40,612 nt of DNA from an uncultured Clostridia bacterium (GCA_934130935.1 CAKOYQ010000014.1:1-40612), one strand, 5' to 3'; shown: positions 13,621 through 21,664, numbered from the stretch's first letter. Made by a program: numbers and translations. Notes: generated from the sequence alone by a model not told the origin.

Positions 13621-15063
13621 ATGAAAGATAATAGAATACTAATGCAATACTTTGAATGGTATTTAAAGCCAGAAGATAAACTATGGCAACAAGTATCGAG
13701 AGAAGCTAAAAATTTAAAAGAAATAGGAATAACAGATATATGGTTACCACCAGCATACAAAGGAGCAGGTGGAAAGTTTGATGCAGGATATTCTGCTTAT
13801 GATTTGTATGATTTAGGAGAGTTTAACCAAAAAGGAAGTATAGAAACTAAATATGGAACAAAAGAAGAATATTTACAAGCAATAAGAGATTTGCATAATA
13901 ATGGAATTAAAGTATATGCAGATATAGTTTTAAACCATAAAATAGGGGCAGATGAATCAGAAACCGTATATGCAAGTGAAGAAGAAAATCAGAATAGAAA
14001 TGTAGATACTACATTACCCAAAAGAATAATAGCATGGACTAAATATAATTTTACTGCAAGAAATAATAAATATTCAGACTTCAAATGGAATTATAATCAT
14101 TTTAATGGAACTGACTGGGATGAAAGTGGAAGAAAGAATGCGATATTTAGATTTAGTGGAAAACATTGGGATCAAAATGTAGACCAAGAGAATGGTAATT
14201 ATGATTATTTAATGGGAGCAGATGTAGATTTTAATAATCCAGAGGTTGTGAATGAATTGGATAAATGGGGAAAATGGTATTTAGATACTACAGAAGTAGA
14301 TGCATTTAGACTAGATGCTGTTAAACATATAAAATCTGGATTTATGGCTGATTGGATAAAAAGTATGAAAGATGAGAAGGAAGGTTTACAATGTGTTGGA
14401 GAGTATTGGAATAGGAATATAGATTCCTTAAAAAGTTATATTGAAAAAACAAATTCAACAATTCCTTTATTTGATGTACCATTACATTATAATTTATATG
14501 AGTCATCAAATTCGAGTGGATATTATGATTTCGCTAGAATATTTGAAAATACATTAGTTAAGGAAATGCCAAGTCAAGCAGTGACATTTATAGATAATCA
14601 TGATACAGAGCCAGGACAGGCACTATATTCTTGGATACCAGATTGGTTCAAACCATTAGCATATGCATTAATTTTATTAAGAAAAGATGGTCTACCATGT
14701 ATATTTTATGGAGACTATTATGGAATACCAGCTCAAAATGTTAATCCACAAAAAAATATGTTAGAAAATTTGATGAAACTAAGAAAAGATTATGCATATG
14801 GGGAACAAAAGGATTATTTTGATCATCATGATATTATAGCATGGGTAAGGATGGGGGATGAAGAACATTCTAATTCAGGGCTTGTTGCCATTATGAGTGA
14901 TGGACCAGGAGGCGGAAAGATGATGAATGTGGGACCAAAACTGGCTAATTCTACATTTTATGATTACACAGGAAATGTAAAAGAAAATATTTATGTTGAT
15001 CAAGATGGAAATGGAATATTTTACTGTAATGGTGGAAGTGTTTCTGTTTGGGTTAAAAAATAA
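13621..15063 (+). CDS. Cytoplasmic alpha-amylase (GH13)
   Basis: 480 residues. It hydrolyses internal alpha-1,4-glucosidic bonds in starch, glycogen or maltodextrin. The (beta/alpha)8 barrel motifs are all present: DIVLNH (101-106), DAFRLDAVKH with nucleophile D232, VGEYWN with acid/base E261, and FIDNHD with D328. The opening MQYFEWY and the metal-site-like loop GADVDF resemble the bacterial liquefying/cytoplasmic amylase subfamily (GH13_5). No signal peptide is present, so it probably acts on intracellular glycogen or imported dextrins. AAAGGA precedes the ATG. It is a single-gene transcript with its own promoter. Confidence 0.93.
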   Translation: MKDNRILMQYFEWYLKPEDKLWQQVSREAKNLKEIGITDIWLPPAYKGAGGKFDAGYSAYDLYDLGEFNQKGSIETKYGTKEEYLQAIRDLHNNGIKVYADIVLNHKIGADESETVYASEEENQNRNVDTTLPKRIIAWTKYNFTARNNKYSDFKWNYNHFNGTDWDESGRKNAIFRFSGKHWDQNVDQENGNYDYLMGADVDFNNPEVVNELDKWGKWYLDTTEVDAFRLDAVKHIKSGFMADWIKSMKDEKEGLQCVGEYWNRNIDSLKSYIEKTNSTIPLFDVPLHYNLYESSNSSGYYDFARIFENTLVKEMPSQAVTFIDNHDTEPGQALYSWIPDWFKPLAYALILLRKDGLPCIFYGDYYGIPAQNVNPQKNMLENLMKLRKDYAYGEQKDYFDHHDIIAWVRMGDEEHSNSGLVAIMSDGPGGGKMMNVGPKLANSTFYDYTGNVKENIYVDQDGNGIFYCNGGSVSVWVKK

Positions 15064-15155
15064 AAAAGCAATTTTAATTAAATATTATGAATAAAAAATG
15101 ATGTGGAGTAGATTTTTTATGTGATTTTATGATATAATAAATATATTCCATATAT

Positions 15156-15229
15156 GCGGGTATAATTTAGTGGCAGAATGTCATGCTTCCGACCTGATAG
15201 CGTGGGTTCGATTCCCACTACCCGCTCCA
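15156..15229 (+). tRNA. tRNA-Gly (TCC), with an anticodon-stem mismatch
   Basis: Acceptor GCGGGTA/TACCCGC, T arm GTGGG/CCCAC, encoded CCA. The anticodon loop CTTCCGA gives TCC. The anticodon stem TCATG/CCTGA carries a T30-C40 mismatch, and the D stem starts with A10 rather than G10. An extended -10 (TGATATAAT, 15130-15138) lies 18 bases upstream. Confidence 0.88.
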
Positions 15230-15265
15230 TAAGATAAAATCGACGTACTAGATGAAGCGATTGAG

Positions 15266-15291
15266 TCAACTGTAAACGGTTGATTTTTTTT
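15266..15291 (+). terminator. Terminator of tRNA-Gly
   Basis: Stem TCAACT (15266-15271)/GGTTGA (15278-15283), loop GTAAAC, then eight T. The T-run overlaps the start of the next promoter. Confidence 0.7.
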
Positions 15292-15292
15292 G

Positions 15293-15321
15293 TTGACTAA
15301 ACTAATGAGATTAGTTATAAT
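15293..15321 (+). promoter_or_regulatory. Promoter with embedded operator of the TetR operon
   Basis: TTGACT (15293-15298), 17-base spacer, TATAAT (15316-15321). The spacer is a perfect dyad, AACTAAT-GAG-ATTAGTT (15300-15316). The half-site ATTAGTTAT recurs at 15331-15339 in front of the ribosome site. A TetR dimer bound here would block RNA polymerase, so autorepression by the product of 15350 is the natural reading. Confidence 0.75.
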
Positions 15322-15349
15322 ATAAATATAATTAGTTATGGAGGATAAT

Positions 15350-15922
15350 ATGTCAAAAAATAATATTAGTGATGAACTTATTATTGAAACTTCAGCACGT
15401 ATTGCGAATAAAGTTGGATTAGATAATTTGTCTTTAAAAATAATTGCCGAAGAACTAAATATTAAATCACCATCTTTGTATAATCATATTTCCAGTCTTG
15501 ATGAAATAAAATCTCAACTTATGGTTTATGGTTGGAAACAAATTGAAGAAAAAATGATTGATTCTGCGGTTGGTGTATCTGGATATGAGGCTTTAAAAAA
15601 TATGTGCAACGTTTTTTATGGTTATGCTACGAATAATAAAGGAATATTTACTGCTATGCTATGGTATAACAAATATGAAAGTGATGAAAAGGAAAATGCT
15701 ACTACGAGATTATTTAATATGTTATTTAAAATAATGAAATCTTTAAATATTACTGATGAAAATATAAATCATATTATAAGAACATTAAGGGGATTTTTAG
15801 AGGGCTTTTCATTACTTGTAAATAATAATGCTTTTGGAAAACCAATATCAATTAAAGAAAGTTTTGATTTATCATTGGAAATAATTATGAATGGTATAAA
15901 ATCATTAGAAGGAGTGAAATAA
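15350..15922 (+). CDS. TetR-family regulator, likely autoregulated
   Basis: 190 residues. The helix-turn-helix lies within residues ~8-50 (ETSARIANKVGLDNLSLKII, then AEELNIKSPSLYNHISSLDEI). The C-terminal half resembles the TetR_C_33/WHG-type ligand domain (MLWYNKYESDEKE, RTLRGFLEGFSLL). ATG 15350 was preferred to 15338 because GGAGGA (15340-15345) lies between them. It is followed one base later by the acetyltransferase gene, so the three genes 15350-17250 form an operon under the operator at 15300. The inducer is unknown. Confidence 0.9.
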   Translation: MSKNNISDELIIETSARIANKVGLDNLSLKIIAEELNIKSPSLYNHISSLDEIKSQLMVYGWKQIEEKMIDSAVGVSGYEALKNMCNVFYGYATNNKGIFTAMLWYNKYESDEKENATTRLFNMLFKIMKSLNITDENINHIIRTLRGFLEGFSLLVNNNAFGKPISIKESFDLSLEIIMNGIKSLEGVK

Positions 15923-15923
15923 A

Positions 15924-16670
15924 TTGAAACAATATGTAAATTTAACGTTAGAAAATATTGATGAGGAGCATATCTGCTGTGCGATTGGAGATAAAAAACA
16001 CCAAAAGGGTGTTGTTAGTAAGAAAAAATGGATTAAAAGTAAACTAGAAAAGGGACATGTTTTTAGAAAACTAAATGCTAGAGGAAAAATATTCATTGAA
16101 TATGAGCCAATAGAAACTGCATGGGTGCCAATACTGGGAAAGAATTATGAATATATTTATTGCTTATGGGTTGCAGGAAGTTTCAAAGGAAAAGGTATTG
16201 CTAAAGAATTGCTTGAATATGCAATAAATGATTCCAAAGAAAAAGGTATGAGTGGTATTTGTACTCTGGTCTCTAAAAAGAAAAAACCTTTTGTTGGAGA
16301 AAAAGAGTTTTTCATTCATAATGGTTTTAAAGTTGTTGATGAAATCGATGATTATGAATTATTAGCACTTCAATTTGATAATAGTGAAATACCTAAATTT
16401 AATGACAATGCTAGAAAGATGAAAATAGATAATCAAGACTTTACAATTTATTATAGTAATGAGTGCCCTTATGTAGAATATGAAGTGCAAGAACTTACCC
16501 AATATGCAAAAGATAATAATATCAAAATTAACTTTATAAAAATAGATACATTAGAAAAGGCTAAAAATGCTCCGTGCGTTTTTAACAACTGGGCTAATTT
16601 TTATAGAGGTAAGTTTATATCAAATACAATATTAAATGCTAATTCATTTGAAAAATTGATTAGTAAATAA
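15924..16670 (+). CDS. GNAT acetyltransferase with YoaP-like C-terminal domain
   Basis: 248 residues beginning at TTG 15924, nine bases after GGAGTG. Residues ~1-150 are a GNAT fold with the acetyl-CoA loop VAGSFKGKGIAKELLEYAIN. Residues ~160-248 match the YoaP domain found behind GNAT domains in Firmicutes: DFTIYYSNECPYVEYEVQEL, then INFIKIDT and FYRGKFISNTIL. The CPY segment resembles a thioredoxin-like active-site position. The substrate is unknown. Cotranscription with a TetR regulator and a Nudix hydrolase suggests a small detoxification or resistance unit. Confidence 0.85.
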   Translation: MKQYVNLTLENIDEEHICCAIGDKKHQKGVVSKKKWIKSKLEKGHVFRKLNARGKIFIEYEPIETAWVPILGKNYEYIYCLWVAGSFKGKGIAKELLEYAINDSKEKGMSGICTLVSKKKKPFVGEKEFFIHNGFKVVDEIDDYELLALQFDNSEIPKFNDNARKMKIDNQDFTIYYSNECPYVEYEVQELTQYAKDNNIKINFIKIDTLEKAKNAPCVFNNWANFYRGKFISNTILNANSFEKLISK

Positions 16671-16704
16671 AATCAACATAAATATGAAAGGGATTAAATT
16701 TAAT

Positions 16705-17250
16705 ATGGAAGAAAAATTTGACGTTTTGAACGAATTAGGAGAATTCACAGGAGAAATTGCAACGAGAGAAGAATGCCATAAAAAAGGTTTATGGCATAGA
16801 GCAGTATATGCTTTTATTATAGATAATAAAGGAAATATCTTATTACAAAAGAGGAGTGCCAATAAAAAATTATGGCCTAATCTGTGGGATGTTACTGTTG
16901 GTGGACATGTAGATAGTGGAGAGTTTGGTAGACAGGCAATAATAAGAGAAGCAAAAGAGGAATTAGGACTTGAGATGAATGATGAGGACATTAGATACAT
17001 AGTTGGTTCAACATCGATAAATGAACAGGGTAATATTATAAACAAACATTATAATGAATGTTATGTAATTACTAAAACTATAGATATTTGTGAGATTAAA
17101 ATACAAAAAGATGAGGTGGCAGATGTAAAATACTTTTCAAAAGATGAAGTATTAAAAAGAATTTCAAACAATTATGAAGGATTGACAAATAAAACTGGGG
17201 TATGGAATTTTTTGCAAAAGATTTTAGAAAATAATATCATTAATAAATAA
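16705..17250 (+). CDS. Nudix hydrolase
   Basis: About 181 residues. The complete Nudix box GGHVDSGEFGRQAIIREAKE, then ELGL (GX5EX7REUXEEXGU), lies near residues 71-94. The N-terminus (EEKFDVLNELGEFTGEIATR) and the HKKGLWHRAVYAFII segment match the YfcD/IPP-isomerase-like Nudix group. The reaction is hydrolysis of a nucleoside diphosphate-linked or related pyrophosphate; the substrate is not predictable. ATG 16705 is preferred because AAAGGG lies upstream, although the spacing is long; ATG 16684 has no ribosome site. It is the last gene of the TetR operon and is followed by a strong bidirectional terminator. Confidence 0.88.
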   Translation: MEEKFDVLNELGEFTGEIATREECHKKGLWHRAVYAFIIDNKGNILLQKRSANKKLWPNLWDVTVGGHVDSGEFGRQAIIREAKEELGLEMNDEDIRYIVGSTSINEQGNIINKHYNECYVITKTIDICEIKIQKDEVADVKYFSKDEVLKRISNNYEGLTNKTGVWNFLQKILENNIINK

Positions 17251-17264
17251 ATTATTGTAAATAG

Positions 17265-17302
17265 AAATGTCCCACTCAATTTTAAGATTGAGTGGGACAT
17301 TT
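17265..17302. terminator. Bidirectional terminator between convergent genes
   Basis: Perfect 16-bp stem AAATGTCCCACTCAAT (17265-17280)/ATTGAGTGGGACATTT (17287-17302), loop TTTAAG, with A/T tracts on both sides. It serves the Nudix operon (+) and the gene at 17305 (-). Confidence 0.92.
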
Positions 17303-17304
17303 TT

Positions 17305-17781
17305 CTAAAGTTTAATAATATTCCAAAGTTCATTGTAAAAACTTTTGTTAAAAACAGAGTCTTTTACTTCAAAGCTTTCACGCGAGTTAAGGAATATAGA
17401 CATAAACTCCTCAGGGAACTTATCCCAGGAGCTTTTGAAAATTAGGCTCTGGGAGATGAGTTTTAAAGTTCCAAGCCCAGAGGTTACCTCTACCTTGAGG
17501 GAAACATTGTCACTATTGATTACAACAGAGGAACAATTCTTCTGAAGAAATTCTAATTCCTCTTGGGTGATGTGCCTTGCTGCCAGTTGGGCATATGCAT
17601 AAGCATGCTCTACCACACCACGCCCACTTTCAGCAGTGACAATAGTTCCTGATTTGCAAAAGACTGCAAATTCTTCGGTATTGGTACTAATCCAGGGGAG
17701 GGGAGTGAATGATTCACTAAACACCTCTGAGAATCCATTATTAATTAATAGATTCCGAAAATTTTTCCAGGTCATATTCAT
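17305..17781 (-). CDS. Orphan hypothetical protein with atypical base composition
   Basis: 158 residues from ATG 17781, which follows GGGAGGT by about six bases (TTG 17796 overlaps that site). The product looks soluble, with a balanced amino-acid mix. It has W/F-rich patches (FTPLPWISTNTEEFAVFCKS) and no signal peptide, membrane segment or recognised domain. By eye the gene is clearly richer in G and C than its neighbours, with codons such as GCC, CTG and GGC that are rare nearby. With its own near-consensus promoter, opposite orientation and private terminator, it looks horizontally acquired. Confidence 0.7.
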   Translation of the reverse strand: MNMTWKNFRNLLINNGFSEVFSESFTPLPWISTNTEEFAVFCKSGTIVTAESGRGVVEHAYAYAQLAARHITQEELEFLQKNCSSVVINSDNVSLKVEVTSGLGTLKLISQSLIFKSSWDKFPEEFMSIFLNSRESFEVKDSVFNKSFYNELWNIIKL

Positions 17782-17869
17782 AGTAGAACCTCCCAATAGT
17801 TATTATTGTTACGAACTTGTTGATATGTTTTAATTCGAGGCTCAAAGCCCAAAAAACTTTATGTTCACT

Positions 17870-17899
17870 ATTATATCACGTTCTACATAAAATTGTCAA
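17870..17899 (-). promoter_or_regulatory. Near-consensus promoter of the orphan gene
   Basis: On the minus strand TTGACA (17899-17894), 18-base spacer, TATAAT (17875-17870). The leader to the ATG is about 85 bases. Confidence 0.85.
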
Positions 17900-17911
17900 C
17901 ATGAAAATTAC

Positions 17912-18766
17912 TCAAGACAAAGAAAATTTTTTCCCTTTTAAATAATTCAAACATCCACTATCAGTTTTAAAATCAAATTTTAATTCAAACGCTTTTAATT
18001 GTTGAAATTTAAAACCAAAAGTTTTATTAATAGAATTTATACCATACTTACCATCTCCAATAATAGGATAACCAATATGAGCTAAATGAGCTCTAATTTG
18101 ATGAGTTTTACCAGTTTCAATTTCAACATTTAATAATGCAGAATTATTGTCATATTCTTTAATTACAGAATATGAGGTAATAATTTTGCTATATCCAGTT
18201 TTAAAGTTATCAGAGATATAAACAATAGACTTCTTATTATCTTTAAATAAATAGGCTTCTAGTCTCGCTTTTTTTATTTTAGGGATGCCATATACTAAAG
18301 CTAAATACTTTTTTTTGATTTCATGATTTTTAAATTTTTCAAATAAAATATTTAAAGACTCTTCATTTTTTGCAAATAGAACTAAGCCAGTGGTATTTCT
18401 ATCTAATCTATGACAAGGTAAAGGTGGGAAGCTAGAATCAGAGTATTTGCTATGAACAGCAGTAGTTAAGCTATTATTACCAGTAACTTCCATATTTGAA
18501 GGTTTATTTAAAATCAATATATTTTCATCTTCAAAAATCACATCTAGCTTAATAGTTGGGTAAAGTATGTTATCAGCAATATAAATAAGAATCTCATTTC
18601 CAACATATATAGTACAGTCTTTATTGATTCTATTTCCATTAATTTTTATATCTTTTTGTCTTAAAGTTTTATAAAACATATTTGTAGAGAGATGAGGAAA
18701 ATTATCTAATATAAATTTTGAAAGCTTTTTTCCATCATATTTATTTGTTACAATTAATTTCTTCAT
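17912..18766 (-). CDS. RluA-family 23S/tRNA pseudouridine synthase with S4 domain
   Basis: 284 residues. The N-terminal ~60 residues are an S4-like RNA-binding domain (KLSKFILDNFPHLSTNMFYK...KINGNRI). The catalytic domain carries HRLDRNTTGLVLFAKN, whose Asp is the catalytic residue, then KKKYLALVYG and ETGKTHQIRAHLAHIGYPII. It isomerises uridine to pseudouridine in RNA; the site is unknown. ATG 18766 is preceded by AAAGGA. The open frame extends 54 codons further upstream, but that part is an F/L-rich shadow of an A-rich intergenic tract with no ribosome site. Confidence 0.9.
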   Translation of the reverse strand: MKKLIVTNKYDGKKLSKFILDNFPHLSTNMFYKTLRQKDIKINGNRINKDCTIYVGNEILIYIADNILYPTIKLDVIFEDENILILNKPSNMEVTGNNSLTTAVHSKYSDSSFPPLPCHRLDRNTTGLVLFAKNEESLNILFEKFKNHEIKKKYLALVYGIPKIKKARLEAYLFKDNKKSIVYISDNFKTGYSKIITSYSVIKEYDNNSALLNVEIETGKTHQIRAHLAHIGYPIIGDGKYGINSINKTFGFKFQQLKAFELKFDFKTDSGCLNYLKGKKFSLS

Positions 18767-18947
18767 AATATAATCCTTTTCATACAATATAACTAAGAAT
18801 AACATATTTTTATATTTTATACAATAGAAAAAAGAAGAAAAAATGAATAAAAAAGAGAAAAAGAGAAAAAAATACATATAAATAACATATAAAAAAAGAA
18901 TAAAAAAGATTAAAAACCTATAAAACAACTAATTAAAGATAGGCAAT

Positions 18948-18976
18948 TTGCAAAAAAAGTAAATATATGTTATAAT
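18948..18976 (+). promoter_or_regulatory. Promoter of the M23 peptidase gene
   Basis: TTGCAA (18948-18953), 17-base spacer, TATAAT (18971-18976). Upstream, 18825-18885 is an almost pure purine tract on the + strand. Confidence 0.75.
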
Positions 18977-19001
18977 AGAACGCAGTCGCGTTAAAAGGAG
19001 A

Positions 19002-19988
19002 GTGTATATTATTTTAAAGAAAAAAATAAAATATTATACTAAAGAAGGATGCAAACTATTTAGCGTAATGGCAATAGCATTATGGTTAATAATAGCGATT
19101 ATTTTATTAAAATATAGACCAATCTACAAAGTAACTTTGGGTGGACAAGAAATAGGTTATGTAGAAGATGGAGCAAAATTAAAAGAAAGAATACAACAAG
19201 AGATTATAGAAATGGAAGGTAAAAATATAGATTTTGTTTCATTAAATGAAGTGCCAGGTTATGAATTTAAATTAGTAAGCAAAACACAAGAAACTAACGA
19301 AGAAGAAATAATGTTAGCATTAAGAGAAAACGCGAGAATAATGTATAAATATTATGCAGTAATTTTAAATAATGAAACAGTAGGATTAGTAGATAACATA
19401 GAAGAGGCTGAACAAGCAGTAAATACAATAAAAGAAGAACACAAAAACGACAGTATAAAACTAGAATTGAGTATAACAGAAAATTATACAGAGAATATTG
19501 AAGAAATAAGTTTAGAAACAGTACAAGTTGCACAAGGACAAGTGGAAGAAAAAGTGGCAGAACTTATAGAACAAGATGAAAAAAGTAAAATGCCATCTAT
19601 CAATGGAGTACTATTAGCTGTAACTCCTGTACAGGGAAATATAACGTCAAGATTTGGAGTTGTAAGTAGTATAAGATCAGGTGCACATACAGGAACAGAT
19701 ATCTGTTGCTCGATTGGAACAAAGATAAGAGCTGTGTCTTCAGGAACTGTAACATTTGCTCAAATGAATGGAGCGTATGGAAATTTAATAAAAATTTCTC
19801 ATGGAAACGGAGTTGAAACTTGGTATGCACATTGTAAAGAATTATATGCAACAGTTGGTCAACAAATTAAGGCAGGAGATGTTATAGCAGCTGTTGGAAT
19901 GACAGGTAACACAACAGGCCCACATTTGCACTTAGAAATAAGAGTTAATGGAACAGCTATCAATCCACAAAATTATTTATATAAATAA
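19002..19988 (+). CDS. Membrane-anchored M23 (LytM-type) peptidoglycan endopeptidase
   Basis: Up to 328 residues. A hydrophobic anchor lies near residues 20-38 (VMAIALWLIIAIILL). The middle region is acidic and helical. The C-terminal M23 domain (~210-328) has zinc ligands in HTGTD (H229, D233) and HLH (H308, H310), plus WYAHC. It cleaves cell-wall peptide cross-links outside the cell; the family includes SpoIIQ-like and elongation enzymes. Start uncertain: GTG 19002 lies only one base after AAGGAG (18995-19000), which is too close. The in-frame ATT codons at 19008 and 19011 have proper spacing, and the protein then reads (M)LKKKIKYYTKEG. No ATG is available nearby. Confidence 0.88.
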   Translation: MYIILKKKIKYYTKEGCKLFSVMAIALWLIIAIILLKYRPIYKVTLGGQEIGYVEDGAKLKERIQQEIIEMEGKNIDFVSLNEVPGYEFKLVSKTQETNEEEIMLALRENARIMYKYYAVILNNETVGLVDNIEEAEQAVNTIKEEHKNDSIKLELSITENYTENIEEISLETVQVAQGQVEEKVAELIEQDEKSKMPSINGVLLAVTPVQGNITSRFGVVSSIRSGAHTGTDICCSIGTKIRAVSSGTVTFAQMNGAYGNLIKISHGNGVETWYAHCKELYATVGQQIKAGDVIAAVGMTGNTTGPHLHLEIRVNGTAINPQNYLYK

Positions 19989-20004
19989 AAAAGGAAATAA
20001 TAAC

Positions 20005-20868
20005 ATGAATATTGCAAATAATTGGAAAGATTATAAGATATTAGACATGTCAGATGGACAAAAATTAGAAAAATGGGGAGATGTAATATTATCAAGGCCA
20101 GATCCTCAAATAATATGGAAGAAAAAATCATACCCAGAAAAATGGAAAAATATAAATGCAACATACTACAGGAGTAAAACAGGTGGAGGAGCTTGGAAAT
20201 ATAATAAGCAAGTTCCAAATCAGTGGCAAATAAAATATAAAGAATTAACATTTAATATAAAGCCGATGGGCTTTAAACATACAGGATTATTTCCAGAGCA
20301 AGCGGTAAATTGGGATTGGATGATAAATAAAATCAAAAATTCGAATAGAAAAATAAAAGTGCTAAATTTATTTGCATATACAGGTGGAGCAACAGTTGCG
20401 TGTGCTTTTGCTGGAGCATCAGTATGTCATGTGGATAGCTCAAAGGGTATGACAACATGGGCAAAAGATAATATAGCATCATCAGGTTTATCAGAAAAAC
20501 CTGTTAGATATATTGTAGATGATGTTGTAAAATTCGTTAATAGAGAAATACGTAGAGGAAATAAATATGATGCTATAATAATGGATCCTCCATCATATGG
20601 CAGAGGAGCGAATGGAGAGGTATGGCAATTTGAAGAAAACATATATGATTTAGTAGAATTGTGTACTAATGTACTTTCAGACGATCCATTATTCTTTTTA
20701 ATCAATTCATATACAACAGGAATTTCAAGTAAAGTATTAGAGAATATTTTGAATTTAACGGTTGGAAAAAGATGTAAAGGCAAGGTTTCTTCAGGAGAAG
20801 TAGGATTACCAATGGAAAATTCAAACCTTATATTACCATGTGGAATTTTTGGCAGGTGGGAAGTATAA
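20005..20868 (+). CDS. Class I SAM-dependent methyltransferase (RlmI/RlmK-like)
   Basis: 287 residues. Motif I is NLFAYTGGATVACAFAGA and motif IV is IIMDPPSYGRG, typical of RNA cytosine or guanine methyltransferases in the PF10672-like group. The conserved FKHTGLFPEQAVNWDWM segment precedes motif I. It probably methylates rRNA; the target is unknown. ATG 20005 is preceded by AAAGGAA; the longer frame from 19948 overlaps the peptidase gene and lacks a ribosome site. A REP-like repeat begins two bases after the stop. Confidence 0.88.
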   Translation: MNIANNWKDYKILDMSDGQKLEKWGDVILSRPDPQIIWKKKSYPEKWKNINATYYRSKTGGGAWKYNKQVPNQWQIKYKELTFNIKPMGFKHTGLFPEQAVNWDWMINKIKNSNRKIKVLNLFAYTGGATVACAFAGASVCHVDSSKGMTTWAKDNIASSGLSEKPVRYIVDDVVKFVNREIRRGNKYDAIIMDPPSYGRGANGEVWQFEENIYDLVELCTNVLSDDPLFFLINSYTTGISSKVLENILNLTVGKRCKGKVSSGEVGLPMENSNLILPCGIFGRWEV

Positions 20869-20869
20869 A

Positions 20870-20900
20870 GGGCAAAAACGGAACCGACCCCAAATGTCCC
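20870..20900 (+). repeat. REP-like 31-bp repeat, single copy
   Basis: Starts GGGCAAAAACGG, core GGAACCGACC, ends AATGTCCC. It sits between the methyltransferase stop (20868) and the AAAGGAG of the next gene (20903-20909), so it makes up nearly the whole intergenic spacer. Confidence 0.9.
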
Positions 20901-20913
20901 TAAAGGAGAAAAA

Positions 20914-21600
20914 ATGCAAAATTTAGATATATTATATGAAGATAATCATGTTATTGTAGTAAAAAAAGAACCTAATATTCCATCACAAGCAGATAAGACT
21001 GAAGATATTGATATGCTTACAATTATAAAAGAGTATTTAAAAGAAAAGTATAATAAACCTGGTAATGTATATCTTGGACTTGTTCATAGGTTAGATAGGC
21101 CAGTAGGTGGAGTGATGGTGTTTGCAAAGACATCAAAAGCAGCTTCTAGGTTAAGTAACCAAGTAAGAGAGAAAATATTTAAGAAAAAATATTTAGCAGT
21201 TGTAGATGGAAAATTTGAGACAAGTAACGGAATATTAGAAGACTATTTATATAAAGATGAAAGAAACAATATAAGTAAAGTGGTAAATAAAGATAAAAAA
21301 AATTCAAAGATTGCAAAATTGGAGTATGAAGTTTTGACATATAATCAAGTAAAGGATTTGTCTTTAGTAAAGATAGACCTTTATACAGGTAGACATCATC
21401 AAATAAGAGTTCAGCTTGCACATGCAGGGCACAGTATATTTGGAGATCAAAAATATGGAACAAGGGGCAAAGGAAAGCAAATTGCATTATGGGCATATGA
21501 GCTTACAATACAACACCCTATTACTAAACAAGAACTTACATTCAAATGCTTGCCAGAAAGTAATGGGACATGGTGTATATTGAAGGAATTAAAGATTTAG
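20914..21600 (+). CDS. RluA-family pseudouridine synthase (no S4 domain)
   Basis: 228 residues. ILYEDNHVIVVKKEPNIPSQ opens the catalytic domain; HRLDRPVGGVMVFAKTSKAA carries the catalytic Asp; KKKYLAVVDG and LYTGRHHQIRVQLAHAGH, then IFGDQKYG, complete the family motifs. It lacks the N-terminal S4 domain present in the other RluA protein at 17912, so it resembles the short RluC/YhcT-like forms. AAAGGAG lies just before the ATG and directly after the repeat. It ends at a strong terminator at 21617. Confidence 0.92.
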   Translation: MQNLDILYEDNHVIVVKKEPNIPSQADKTEDIDMLTIIKEYLKEKYNKPGNVYLGLVHRLDRPVGGVMVFAKTSKAASRLSNQVREKIFKKKYLAVVDGKFETSNGILEDYLYKDERNNISKVVNKDKKNSKIAKLEYEVLTYNQVKDLSLVKIDLYTGRHHQIRVQLAHAGHSIFGDQKYGTRGKGKQIALWAYELTIQHPITKQELTFKCLPESNGTWCILKELKI

Positions 21601-21616
21601 ATAATAAAATTGTATT

Positions 21617-21664
21617 AGAACAAATAAGAAAGCTTTTTAAATTTTTCTTATTTGTTCTTTTTAA
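21617..21664 (+). terminator. Terminator after the RluA gene
   Basis: Perfect 14-bp stem AGAACAAATAAGAA (21617-21630)/TTCTTATTTGTTCT (21645-21658), then TTTT. Its 3' half is the same sequence as the terminator at 7795-7844. The remaining gap to 21838 is AT-rich and shows no clear promoter or AgrA-type direct repeat. Confidence 0.85.

Noticed and set aside
17265..17302. The terminator stem contains AAATGTCCCA, the same as the end of the REP-like repeat
   Set aside because: Only about ten bases match and the GGAACCGACC core is missing; it is a normal bidirectional terminator.
18767..18928. A 54-residue F/L/I-rich N-terminal extension of the minus-strand RluA protein resembling a membrane anchor
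   Set aside because: It is the complement of a purine-rich intergenic tract, lacks a ribosome site, and the family starts at MKKLIVTNKYDG with AAAGGA in front.
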